Shown here piece after piece: positions 1-5,067 of a stretch of DNA of 5,067 bases (position 1 is its first letter; each line of letters begins with the position of its first letter). The notes below the pieces were generated by a model. It saw only the letters and a program-made list of their open reading frames with translations, made no database searches and was not told the DNA's origin. Both the position numbers and the translations under genes were made by a program. The stretch is from Acidovorax sp. (GTDB taxonomy: Bacteria; Pseudomonadota; Gammaproteobacteria; Burkholderiales; Burkholderiaceae_C), in assembly GCA_011620245.1 (NCBI GenBank), contig WOZN01000418.1, positions 1 to 5,067 on the forward strand, read 5' to 3'.

Positions 1-2
1 GT

Positions 3-86
3 CTGGGCGAGCACGATCCGGGCTACGCGGCCTTTGCGCGCCATTACGACCAATTGCGGGAGACATGGCGCAGCGCGGTGCCCTGA
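3..86 (+). CDS. C-terminal fragment of an unidentified protein (5' end outside window)
   Basis: An open frame enters from the left edge and runs 27 codons to a TGA at 84-86, ending in YDQLRETWRSAVP. Nearly all its codons end in G or C, as in the real genes of this window, and this bias disappears after the stop, so I take it as the true end of a gene. The fragment is hydrophilic and probably helical, with no motif that identifies a family. The ending with a Tyr/Arg/Trp-rich helix is loosely reminiscent of FGGY-type sugar kinases, but that is only a guess and should not be used as a name. Confidence 0.55.
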   Translation: MGEHDPGYAAFARHYDQLRETWRSAVP

Positions 87-370
87 CCAGCGACTGCGAA
101 CCATTCCGGCAACACCAGCCACCCCGTGCAGCCATCGCTGCAGGCGCAGCCCTGCACGCTGCGTGCCGAACACCGTTTGTGGCGTGTCCTGGTGGCCGCT
201 GGGGCGACGTTCATGCCCGCCATAACGGCCAGCGCAGGGTCTTGGACGCATGCAGGCAGGCAATCCGGGCAACGAAATTCAGAAAATCCAACGAGGTGCG
301 GATTCGTTATGGGGTGGTCACGGATTCAGGTCACCCATTTGGAATTGCTCCGCAGTCACTTAAAGTCTTA

Positions 371-406
371 GGAAACCCGCATGGATATTGGGTTTCTTCA
401 GTTTTT
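371..406 (+). terminator. Probable rho-independent terminator, rightward
   Basis: GAAACCC at 372-378 is the exact reverse complement of GGGTTTC at 390-396, separated by an 11-nt loop, with one further G-U pair possible outside. The 3' side is followed by TTCAGTTTTT (397-406), a U-rich tail on the plus strand only. The stem is short and only partly GC, and it lies about 285 nt after the stop of the partial upstream gene. It may therefore end that transcript with a long 3' UTR, or it may be the remnant of something lost from this region. Confidence 0.45.
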
Positions 407-439
407 CGGTTGGCTCAACTGCGACTTTTAGGGTCATTG

Positions 440-462
440 AGCTCTCCATAGAAGGGAGAGCT
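440..462. repeat. Perfect 8-bp inverted repeat (hairpin)
   Basis: AGCTCTCC at 440-447 pairs perfectly with GGAGAGCT at 455-462 around a 7-nt loop. Neither side is followed by a T tract, so it is not a standard intrinsic terminator. It lies about 90 nt past the stop codon of the leftward chemoreceptor gene, so it could cap the 3' end of that mRNA. A smaller 5-bp hairpin (TCGCC/GGCGA, 468-482) lies beside it. Confidence 0.5.
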
Positions 463-487
463 GACCATCGCCGATCAGGCGACCTCA

Positions 488-516
488 GGCAATAACGGCA
501 ATAACGGCAATAACGG
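488..516. repeat. Three-copy 9-bp tandem repeat (GGCAATAAC)
   Basis: The unit GGCAATAAC occurs three times head to tail at 488-496, 497-505 and 506-514, followed by a partial GG. All copies are identical, suggesting recent slippage expansion. The unit length is a multiple of three, and read rightward it would give Gly-Asn-Asn, but the frame has a stop at 449-451 and no credible start. The array sits in the 3' untranslated stretch of the leftward chemoreceptor gene. It is flanked by an 8-bp inverted repeat, ATCGCCGA (467-474) and TCGGCGAT (521-528). Confidence 0.75.
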
Positions 517-551
517 AGAGTCGGCGATACCAGCGCATGGGGTTCTGGACC

Positions 552-2087
552 TCAGCTACGTGGCTTCGCGGGGACTGATTCCGACCAAGTCAAGATCGAA
601 GCTGTCCCGGCGGACGTCAGCTTGAAGACCGATACCGTCTGAACCAGTTCCTGCGCCTGTGATTTAAGGCTGCTGGCAGCTGCCGCCATTTCTTCGACGA
701 GCGCCGCGTTTTGCTGGGTGACCTGGTCCAGGCTTGTCACGGCTTCACTGACTTGCGAGACACCGGCACTTTGTTCGATGCTGGCCGCGCTGATCTCACC
801 CATGAGGTCAGTGACGCGCCGGATTGATCCCACCACCTCGGTCATGGTCGTGCCCGCCTGGTCGACCAGGGTCGTGCCCTGCTCCACGCGCTCGACACTG
901 GCGTTGATCAATACCTTGATCTCCTTGGCTGCGTCCGCCGAGCGACCGGCCAGACTGCGCACTTCACTGGCCACCACGGCAAAGCCACGACCCTGCTCAC
1001 CGGCCCGGGCGGCCTCCACGGCAGCATTGAGCGCCAGGATGTTGGTCTGGAAGGCAATGCCGTCGATCACGCCGATGATGTCGGAGATTCTCCGGGAGGC
1101 GTCGTTGATGCCTTTCATGGTGTCCACCACTTGCGCCACCACTTCGCCGCCTTTGATGGCTACCGACGAAGCGCTCATCGCCAGTCGGTTGGCTTGCCGC
1201 GCGCTGTCAGCATTTTGTTTGACGGCAGCCCCCAGTTCCTCCATGGATGCGGCGGTTTCTTCAAGGGCACTGGCCTGGCTTTCGGTGCGCGCACTGAGGT
1301 CGTGGTTGCCTTGGGCGATCTCGGAACTGGCAATTTCCAGACTCTCGGAGTTCTGGCGTATATGGGCAACCATCGTGGACAAACTGCCCTGCATGTCTGC
1401 AAGGGCGGCCATCAAGCGCCCGATTTCGTCGTTCGAACGCGCCACGATCTGCCCCGTGAGGTCACCCTGGGCAATGCGCCTGGCCAGATCCAGCGCCTCC
1501 TCCAGCGGCCCCAGGACCGCCTTGCGGATGGCCCAGAACGAGGCCAGCAGCACCAGACCTCCCAGCAGATTGATACTGAAAGCAAGCATTTGGATGAAGG
1601 CTACCGCCTCGGCAACCAACGAAGCGAAACGCTCAGAGGCATCATCAATGACCGCCATGTCGGGCCGCAGTCGTTCGACCAATGCCGGGCTCAAGGCCCT
1701 GCCAGGTTCGGCCTCGATGATTTTGCGCATGCGCTCCAGATCGCGAATGTCCTTGCTCGGCAAGTCCAAGATGTCGCTGAAGCCGAACAAGCGGAACAGC
1801 CCCTGCTCGACCTTGAACAACTCGACATCGACCTGCGATGCAAGCCACTGCCCACGCTTGATCGGCTCGAGCAATTCGTCCTTGCCGACCGCCGGGACCG
1901 TGTTGCCAGAGGCTGCCCGCTGCATCACGAGTTTCATCTGCATGACGGCCGCCAGATGATCGCGCTCAAGGTGGTGGAACCGCGCGGCCTTGGACAGGTA
2001 GCGTCCGCCCAGCAACACGAGCAGCGACACCACGAGCACGGCCACCATTCCGAATAGAAATTTCTGACGCAGGGTGAATCGGGACAT
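552..2087 (-). CDS. Methyl-accepting chemotaxis protein (transmembrane chemoreceptor)
   Basis: This 511-residue inner-membrane receptor should sense a periplasmic signal and control the CheA kinase through CheW. Visible in order: a short basic cytoplasmic start, TM1 about residues 11-31, a periplasmic sensor of about 135 residues (32-168), TM2 about 166-188, a HAMP domain about 189-241, and a long coiled-coil signalling domain about 245-490. The hairpin tip is unmistakable ([20 protein letters not shown] at 344-363, then [20 protein letters not shown]). Glu/Gln-rich segments near 270-292 and 455-470 are typical adaptation regions. There is no Tsr/Tar-type NWETF tail; the protein ends AKPRS. 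The sensor domain matches no family I can name and carries a His/Met-rich segment after TM1. The ATG at 2087 is preferred over an in-frame TTG at 2105 because GAAGGA lies 10 nt upstream of it. The gene stands alone, with no che genes nearby, so its ligand is unknown. Confidence 0.95.
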   Translation of the reverse strand: MSRFTLRQKFLFGMVAVLVVSLLVLLGGRYLSKAARFHHLERDHLAAVMQMKLVMQRAASGNTVPAVGKDELLEPIKRGQWLASQVDVELFKVEQGLFRLFGFSDILDLPSKDIRDLERMRKIIEAEPGRALSPALVERLRPDMAVIDDASERFASLVAEAVAFIQMLAFSINLLGGLVLLASFWAIRKAVLGPLEEALDLARRIAQGDLTGQIVARSNDEIGRLMAALADMQGSLSTMVAHIRQNSESLEIASSEIAQGNHDLSARTESQASALEETAASMEELGAAVKQNADSARQANRLAMSASSVAIKGGEVVAQVVDTMKGINDASRRISDIIGVIDGIAFQTNILALNAAVEAARAGEQGRGFAVVASEVRSLAGRSADAAKEIKVLINASVERVEQGTTLVDQAGTTMTEVVGSIRRVTDLMGEISAASIEQSAGVSQVSEAVTSLDQVTQQNAALVEEMAAAASSLKSQAQELVQTVSVFKLTSAGTASILTWSESVPAKPRS

Positions 2088-2097
2088 GGGTAACAAT

Positions 2098-2103
2098 TCC
2101 TTC
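2098..2103 (-). promoter_or_regulatory. Ribosome binding site of the chemoreceptor gene
   Basis: On the minus strand GAAGGA lies 10 nt before the ATG at 2087. It decides the start: the in-frame TTG at 2105 would add six residues (ending ...LLP before the Met), has no Shine-Dalgarno sequence in front of it, and itself overlaps this site. Confidence 0.6.
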
Positions 2104-2116
2104 AAAAGTATAAAAA

Positions 2117-2150
2117 GAACACGCGCACTGAAGCCTCAAGTGCAGTGTTC
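2117..2150. repeat. Imperfect inverted repeat upstream of the chemoreceptor gene, operator-like
   Basis: GAACAC (2117-2122) and GTGTTC (2145-2150) form a perfect 6-bp outer stem. Inside them GCACT (2125-2129) and AGTGC (2139-2143) form a second 5-bp stem, with a 2/1-nt internal loop between the two. The structure ends 29 nt upstream of the chemoreceptor start codon, so it could be a dimeric regulator site or a hairpin in that gene's 5' leader. No known regulator motif is recognised. Confidence 0.4.
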
Positions 2151-2170
2151 GATGCAGTGGGGTAGCGTGA

Positions 2171-2199
2171 AATATGCGGGCTAATGAACAATCGAACAA
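2171..2199 (-). promoter_or_regulatory. Weak candidate sigma-70 promoter for the chemoreceptor gene
   Basis: Reading leftward, TTGTTC (complement of 2194-2199) and CATATT (complement of 2171-2176) are separated by exactly 17 nt. The matches are only 3/6 and 4/6 to TTGACA and TATAAT. Transcription would start near 2165, giving a leader of about 75 nt that contains the inverted repeat at 2117-2150. No sigma-28 flagellar-type promoter was found. This is a candidate only. Confidence 0.25.
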
Positions 2200-2201
2200 T
2201 C
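2186..2201. repeat. Two-copy 8-bp tandem repeat (GAACAATC)
   Basis: GAACAATC occurs at 2186-2193 and again immediately at 2194-2201. It lies in the divergent promoter region and overlaps the -35 position of the candidate leftward promoter. Nearby, TGCAGTG is also repeated (2141-2147 and 2153-2159, 12 nt apart). These could be tandem protein-binding sites or chance duplications. Confidence 0.5.
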
Positions 2202-2260
2202 TCGGATCATGCCAACGAAAGGGCGGAGCCACACAGCGCCAAAGCGCCAGCGCAGGCAAG

Positions 2261-2279
2261 GCCCTGCGGGCGCCAGGGC
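2261..2279. repeat. GC-rich hairpin just upstream of selO
   Basis: GCCCTG (2261-2266) pairs perfectly with CAGGGC (2274-2279) around a 7-nt loop, and the stem is almost all G-C. It ends 25 nt before the selO start codon and has no T tract, so it is not an intrinsic terminator. It could be a leader structure if selO is transcribed from further upstream. Confidence 0.35.
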
Positions 2280-2292
2280 ATAGCGGCTGCGA

Positions 2293-2298
2293 GACAAT
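2293..2298 (+). promoter_or_regulatory. Candidate -10 element of the selO cluster (near-leaderless start)
   Basis: GACAAT lies 6 nt before the selO ATG, preceded by TGCGA. If used as a -10 box (4 of 6 matches to TATAAT) transcription would begin at or within a base or two of the start codon, giving a leaderless mRNA. That would explain why no Shine-Dalgarno sequence precedes selO. No -35 box is visible at 17-18 nt, so support is weak. Confidence 0.25.
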
Positions 2299-2304
2299 GC
2301 AGCG

Positions 2305-3789
2305 ATGAACCCGCTTGCCGCCAGCACTGCTGCCACCCCGCCTCTGGATCTGACCGGTCAGGGTGGCTTCGCGAGCCTGGGCCCCGCATTCTTCACCGCA
2401 TTGCAGCCCACCCCCCTGCCCCAGCCGCACTGGGTCGGCACCAGCGCCAGCGTGGCAGATTTGCTGGAACTCGATGCCGGCTGGATGGCTTCGGACGAAG
2501 CCCTGCAGATCTTGTCGGGCAATGCCCGTTTGCCCGGCAGCAGCCCCCTGGCCAGTGTCTACAGCGGTCACCAGTTTGGCGTGTGGGCCGGGCAGCTGGG
2601 CGACGGGCGCGCCATCTTGCTGGGCGAAACCACGGGCGGGCTGGAGGTGCAGCTCAAAGGCAGCGGCCGCACGCCTTACTCGCGCATGGGCGATGGGCGC
2701 GCCGTGCTGCGTTCGAGCATCCGCGAGTTTCTGTGCAGCGAAGCCATGCACGCGCTGGGCGTCCCCACCTCGCGGGCCTTGTGCGTCACCGGATCGCCGG
2801 CCCCCGTGCGCCGCGAAGAGATGGAAACCGCCGCCGTGGTGACCCGGGTGGCGCAGAGCTTCATCCGTTTCGGCCATTTCGAGCATTTCGCGGCCCGCGA
2901 CATGCTCGACGAGCTGCGCACGCTGGCCGACTATGTGATCGACCGCTATTACCCGGCCTGCCGCACCACGCCGCGGCCAGGCAGCAACGCCTACGCTGCC
3001 TTGCTGCAGGCCGTGAGCGAGCGCACCGCCACGCTGATGGCGCACTGGCAGGCCGTGGGCTTTTGCCACGGGGTGATGAACACCGACAACATGAGCATTC
3101 TGGGCCTGACGATCGACTACGGCCCCTTCCAGTTCCTGGATGCCTTCGTGCCCGGCCATGTCTGCAACCACAGCGACACCCAGGGCCGGTATGCCTACAA
3201 CCGCCAGCCCAATGTGGCTTACTGGAACCTGTTTTGCCTGGCCCGGGCGCTGCTGCCGCTGATCGGTGACGAAGAAATGGCCCAGGCGGCTCTCGCGTCG
3301 TACAAGAGCGTTTTCTCCACCGATTTCATGGCCCGCATGCGCGCCAAGCTGGGCCTGACCACCGAGCGCGCCAACGACGCCGAACTGATCGACGCCATCT
3401 TGTCGCTGCTGGCAAAAAACGGCGTGGACTACACCATCTTCTGGCGGCGCCTGTCGCACGCAGTGGCCCAAGGCAACTTTGAACCCGTGCGCGACCTGTT
3501 TGCTGACCGTGCGGGCTGGGAGCAGTTTTTGCTATCTTATTCAGAGCTGCTTACGCATACAGATAAAGCGCTGGCGGCAGATTTGATGCTTAAATGCAAT
3601 CCCAAGTTCGTGCTGCGCAACCACCTGGGCGAGCAGGCCATACGGGCCGCAAAGCAGGGCGATTTCTCCGAACTCCAAACCCTGCAGCGCCTGCTGGATA
3701 GACCATTTGACGAACATCCCGGCCACGACGCCTGGGCCGACTTCCCGCCCCACTGGGCTTCTTCCATCGAGATCAGCTGTTCATCATGA
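2305..3789 (+). CDS. selO: Protein adenylyltransferase SelO (YdiU family pseudokinase)
   Basis: SelO has a protein-kinase fold but binds ATP in an inverted orientation and transfers AMP to Ser/Thr/Tyr of target proteins; in bacteria it is linked to redox homeostasis and oxidative stress. This 494-residue copy is near full family length. Visible hallmarks: [20 protein letters not shown] (85-103, one insertion-free block), [14 protein letters not shown] with the nucleotide-binding Lys118, REFL with Glu141, Arg181 in VTRVAQS, MNTDNMS with Asp261 and metal-binding Asn262, and IDYGPFQF with Asp271. The C-terminus SCSS places Cys492 three from the end, where animal SelO has selenocysteine; Cys287 (HVCNHSD) is the likely disulfide partner by analogy with the E. 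coli enzyme. The start lacks a Shine-Dalgarno sequence, but family similarity begins soon after it ([10 protein letters not shown]). The stop overlaps the msrB start. Codons for residues about 408-432 are unusually A/T-rich. Confidence 0.96.
   Translation: MNPLAASTAATPPLDLTGQGGFASLGPAFFTALQPTPLPQPHWVGTSASVADLLELDAGWMASDEALQILSGNARLPGSSPLASVYSGHQFGVWAGQLGDGRAILLGETTGGLEVQLKGSGRTPYSRMGDGRAVLRSSIREFLCSEAMHALGVPTSRALCVTGSPAPVRREEMETAAVVTRVAQSFIRFGHFEHFAARDMLDELRTLADYVIDRYYPACRTTPRPGSNAYAALLQAVSERTATLMAHWQAVGFCHGVMNTDNMSILGLTIDYGPFQFLDAFVPGHVCNHSDTQGRYAYNRQPNVAYWNLFCLARALLPLIGDEEMAQAALASYKSVFSTDFMARMRAKLGLTTERANDAELIDAILSLLAKNGVDYTIFWRRLSHAVAQGNFEPVRDLFADRAGWEQFLLSYSELLTHTDKALAADLMLKCNPKFVLRNHLGEQAIRAAKQGDFSELQTLQRLLDRPFDEHPGHDAWADFPPHWASSIEISCSS
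3524..3597. repeat. AT-rich patch inside selO resembling a Comamonadaceae interspersed repeat
   Basis: Within selO, 3531-3600 contains only 30 G/C in 70 bases by hand count, and many codons rare for this genome appear in a row (CTA, TCT, TAT, TCA, CTT, ACA, AAA, CTT, AAA). The order GCTATC, then AGCTGCTT (3545-3552), CGC, ATAAAGCGCT (3563-3572), GGC, ATTTGATG closely follows a short repeat I remember as common in Acidovorax, Comamonas and relatives, whose core contains AGCTGCTTGCGC and AAGCGCTAGAGGCC. The reading frame stays open across it. The identification rests on memory, not a search. Confidence 0.5.
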
Positions 3790-4199
3790 GCTTCCCCATC
3801 CAGAAAACCGACGCCGAATGGCAAGCGGCGCTCCAGAAAAAGGGCGCCGAACCGGGGGCCTTGCAGGTTACGCGCCATGCCGCCACCGAACGCCCCTTCA
3901 CCGGCAAATACGAAGCCCACTGGGCCGACGGCAGCTACCACTGCATCTGCTGCGGCGCCAAGTTGTTTGATGCCACCACCAAGTTCGATGCCGGCTGCGG
4001 CTGGCCAAGCTTCTCGCAGGCAGTGCCCGGCGCCATTGCGGAAATCGTCGATCGCAGCCATGGCATGGTGCGCACCGAAACCGTGTGTGCACAATGTGGG
4101 GCGCATCTGGGCCATGTGTTTGAAGATGGCCCGGCCCCGACAGGCCTGCGCTACTGCATGAATTCGGCCTCGCTCGATTTCGAACCAGAATCCCCTTGA
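3786..4199 (+). CDS. msrB: Peptide-methionine (R)-S-oxide reductase MsrB
   Basis: MsrB reduces the R epimer of methionine sulfoxide in oxidised proteins back to methionine, with thioredoxin as the usual electron donor, in the cytoplasm. The 137-residue length is normal for a single-domain MsrB. Two CxxC pairs bind structural zinc: Cys53/Cys56 in [11 protein letters not shown] and Cys101/Cys104 in [13 protein letters not shown]. The catalytic Cys124 is in the signature RYCMNSASL, and Cys71 in AGCGWPSF is in the position of the resolving cysteine. No signal peptide is present. Its ATG overlaps the selO stop as ATGA, so translation is probably coupled to selO; the ribosome binding site is weak. 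The pairing with SelO fits a redox-stress role. yciB follows after 41 nt. Confidence 0.97.
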   Translation: MSFPIQKTDAEWQAALQKKGAEPGALQVTRHAATERPFTGKYEAHWADGSYHCICCGAKLFDATTKFDAGCGWPSFSQAVPGAIAEIVDRSHGMVRTETVCAQCGAHLGHVFEDGPAPTGLRYCMNSASLDFEPESP

Positions 4200-4218
4200 G
4201 CCGGCCCTGCCGTCACCT

Positions 4219-4227
4219 CCCCCCCCC
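4219..4227. repeat. C9 homopolymer in the msrB-yciB gap
   Basis: Nine consecutive C residues lie 13 nt before the yciB start codon, in the 41-nt gap after msrB. The bases just before and into the tract read TCACCTCC (4214-4221), the same as the anti-Shine-Dalgarno end of 16S rRNA rather than its complement, and no Shine-Dalgarno sequence is visible before yciB. Long C runs are prone to slippage, but this one is outside both reading frames. Confidence 0.7.
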
Positions 4228-4240
4228 AACCTCCGGCTAC

Positions 4241-4795
4241 ATGAAAATCCTGATCGACTTCTTCCCCATCTTCCTGTTCTTTGCAGCGTTCAAGATCTGG
4301 GGCATCTACATCGCCACGGCGGTGGCCATCGGCGCCACGGCGGTACAGATCGGCTACCTGCACCACAAGCACGGCAAGGCAGAGCCCATGCAATGGCTCA
4401 GCCTGGGGGTGATCGTGCTGTTTGGCGGTGCCACCCTGCTGTCGCACAGTGACACCTTCATCAAATGGAAGCCCACGGTGCTGTACTGGCTGATGGGTGG
4501 CGCATTGCTGGGCGGACAGCTGTTCTTGCGCAAGAACCTGCTCAAGTCGCTGATGGGCGCCCAGATGGAGCTGCCCGAATCCGCCTGGCGCACGATGAAC
4601 TGGAGCTGGACGGGCTTCTTTGCCGCCATGGGCGTGCTCAATCTCTGGGTGGCCTACAACTTTGACACCGACACCTGGGTCACCTTCAAACTGTTCGGCG
4701 GCATGGGCCTGATGTTTGTGTTTGTGCTGGCGCAGGCGCTCTACCTCAGTCGCTACATGAAAGACTCCGACGACATCAAGGGGCCGCAGGCATGA
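4241..4795 (+). CDS. yciB: Inner-membrane septation protein YciB (IspZ/intracellular septation protein A family)
   Basis: YciB is an integral inner-membrane protein that interacts with cell-division and elongation proteins and helps maintain envelope integrity; its biochemical activity is not settled. The 184 residues match the family in length and pattern: MKxxxDFFPI at the start, hydrophobic spans about residues 3-20, 22-40, 51-68, 78-96, 121-140 and 149-170, the conserved loop [14 protein letters not shown] (68-82) and WVTFKLFG (146-153), and a charged tail. The ATG at 4241 is preferred over an upstream in-frame TTG at 4196, because the extra 15 residues are Pro/Arg-rich, would overlap msrB, and are unlike the family. 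No Shine-Dalgarno sequence is visible, so expression may depend on coupling to msrB translation. The stop overlaps the bolA start. Confidence 0.95.
   Translation: MKILIDFFPIFLFFAAFKIWGIYIATAVAIGATAVQIGYLHHKHGKAEPMQWLSLGVIVLFGGATLLSHSDTFIKWKPTVLYWLMGGALLGGQLFLRKNLLKSLMGAQMELPESAWRTMNWSWTGFFAAMGVLNLWVAYNFDTDTWVTFKLFGGMGLMFVFVLAQALYLSRYMKDSDDIKGPQA
4778..4783 (+). promoter_or_regulatory. Ribosome binding site of bolA
   Basis: AAGGGG ends 8 nt before the bolA ATG at 4792. It lies inside the last codons of yciB and is the clearest Shine-Dalgarno-like sequence in the rightward cluster, supporting the overlapping start. Confidence 0.5.
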
Positions 4796-5067
4796 CCACT
4801 CTTGGTAGCAATACCCTGGCCCAGGCCATGCAGCAGCGCCTGTCCGAAAAGCTCCAACCCATCCATGTGGAAGTGGTGGATGAAAGTGCCGCCCACGCGG
4901 GCCATGCGGGCGCCAATGGCACGGATTTCGGAACCCATTTCCGGGTGCGCATTGCGTCACCTTTGTTTGCCGGGCACAGCCGCGTTGCGCAGCATCGCCT
5001 TGTGTATGATGCGCTGCAAGAATTTATTGACCAGGGCGTTCACGCCATCGCCATTGAAGTTCTCTGA
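4792..5067 (+). CDS. bolA: BolA family protein
   Basis: BolA proteins are small cytoplasmic proteins with a KH-like fold that form complexes with monothiol glutaredoxins, bind or transfer iron-sulfur clusters, and in enterobacteria also affect cell shape and transcription. This 91-residue protein shows the family core: VEVVDES (26-32), a His-rich loop HAGHAG (35-40), [25 protein letters not shown] (48-72) and the C-terminal VHAIAIEVL with the invariant His84. His68 and a loop His (35 or 38) are further candidate cluster ligands. The loop is about five residues longer than in E. coli BolA, as I recall is usual in proteobacterial homologues of this type. The ATG overlaps the yciB stop as ATGA, so translation is probably coupled. 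The gene ends exactly at the window edge, so any further cluster member is not visible. Confidence 0.93.
   Translation: MTTLGSNTLAQAMQQRLSEKLQPIHVEVVDESAAHAGHAGANGTDFGTHFRVRIASPLFAGHSRVAQHRLVYDALQEFIDQGVHAIAIEVL

Larger units (their letters stand above)
87..551. other. Intergenic region between the partial gene and the chemoreceptor gene, no convincing gene
   Basis: This 465-base stretch lies between two convergent genes (the partial gene reads right, the chemoreceptor reads left). Open frames across 65-451 lack the G/C-ending codon pattern of the neighbouring genes and encode no recognisable domain. From about 280 to 440 the sequence becomes visibly richer in A and T. It holds a small GC-rich hairpin at 139-156 (TGCAGG paired with CCTGCA, 6-nt loop, no T tract), two GGTCAC copies at 316-321 and 329-334, two GGATTC copies at 300-305 and 322-327, a likely terminator at 371-406, a hairpin at 440-462 and a tandem repeat at 488-516. 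I found no tRNA, other RNA gene or recombinase remnant. Confidence 0.7.

Noticed and set aside
290..345. tRNA remnant or attachment site around GGTCACGGATTCAGG
   Set aside because: The bases faintly recall a T-arm, but no acceptor, anticodon or D-arm pairing can be built and no integrase gene is present.
399..421. CAGTT/AACTG inverted repeat after the terminator
   Set aside because: Only five base pairs around a 13-nt loop; expected by chance.
65..451. Possible 128-residue rightward gene in the left intergenic region
   Set aside because: The third codon positions are not G/C biased, the start overlaps the upstream gene end in another frame, it reads through the terminator hairpin, and the product has no family features.
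718..1959. Long rightward open frame opposite the chemoreceptor gene
   Set aside because: It mirrors the codon structure of the chemoreceptor on the other strand, encodes no recognisable domain, and is an expected by-product of high-GC coding DNA.
2107..2112. TATACT as -10 box for the chemoreceptor gene
   Set aside because: It is a good -10 match, but transcription would start near 2100, inside the ribosome binding site, and the nearest TTGAGG is 21 nt away. A start this close is possible but less likely than one further upstream.
1966..3471. Long leftward open frame opposite selO
   Set aside because: It lies across the chemoreceptor start, the intergenic region and selO, has a His/Gln/Gly-rich composition typical of antisense frames, and selO is unambiguous on the other strand.
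4196..4240. TTG start giving YciB a 15-residue N-terminal extension
   Set aside because: The extension is Pro/Arg-rich, unlike any YciB, and the ATG at 4241 begins exactly at the conserved family N-terminus.
1..5067. CRISPR array, insertion sequence, toxin-antitoxin, defence or biosynthetic cluster
   Set aside because: No regularly spaced repeats, no transposase or recombinase, and all full-length genes belong to ordinary chromosomal families.

Overview
The window looks like chromosomal DNA from a high-GC betaproteobacterium, most likely of the family Comamonadaceae (Acidovorax/Comamonas-like). This is inferred from the protein sequences, the strong G/C bias at third codon positions, the selO-msrB-yciB-bolA gene order, and an AT-rich patch that resembles a short interspersed repeat I remember from that family. 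No species can be named.

Layout. Positions 3-86 hold the last 27 codons of an unidentified rightward gene. Positions 87-551 have no convincing gene; they hold a probable rightward terminator (about 371-406), a perfect hairpin (440-462) and a three-copy 9-bp tandem repeat (488-516). Positions 552-2087 (minus strand) encode a complete transmembrane methyl-accepting chemotaxis protein standing alone, with no che or flagellar genes beside it. The divergent intergenic region 2088-2304 is rich in short inverted and direct repeats and must hold the promoters for both directions. From 2305 to the end of the window runs a tight rightward cluster: selO (protein AMPylase), msrB (methionine-R-sulfoxide reductase), yciB (inner-membrane septation protein) and bolA (BolA-family protein).

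How the genes fit together. selO/msrB and yciB/bolA each overlap by 4 nt in an ATGA arrangement, and msrB/yciB are 41 nt apart, so all four are probably co-transcribed. Three of the four have known links to thiol redox state, oxidative damage or iron-sulfur/glutaredoxin biology: SelO has a C-terminal redox Cys, MsrB repairs oxidised methionine, and BolA partners monothiol glutaredoxins. YciB is an envelope protein. The chemoreceptor is divergently transcribed and not obviously related.

Nothing here is a convincing new defence, mobile or biosynthetic system. The most interesting observation is an AT-rich, rare-codon patch inside selO (about 3524-3597) that looks like a family-specific interspersed repeat absorbed in frame into a conserved coding sequence. 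The remaining observations are small regulatory or structural oddities of the intergenic regions and of the chemoreceptor sensor domain.
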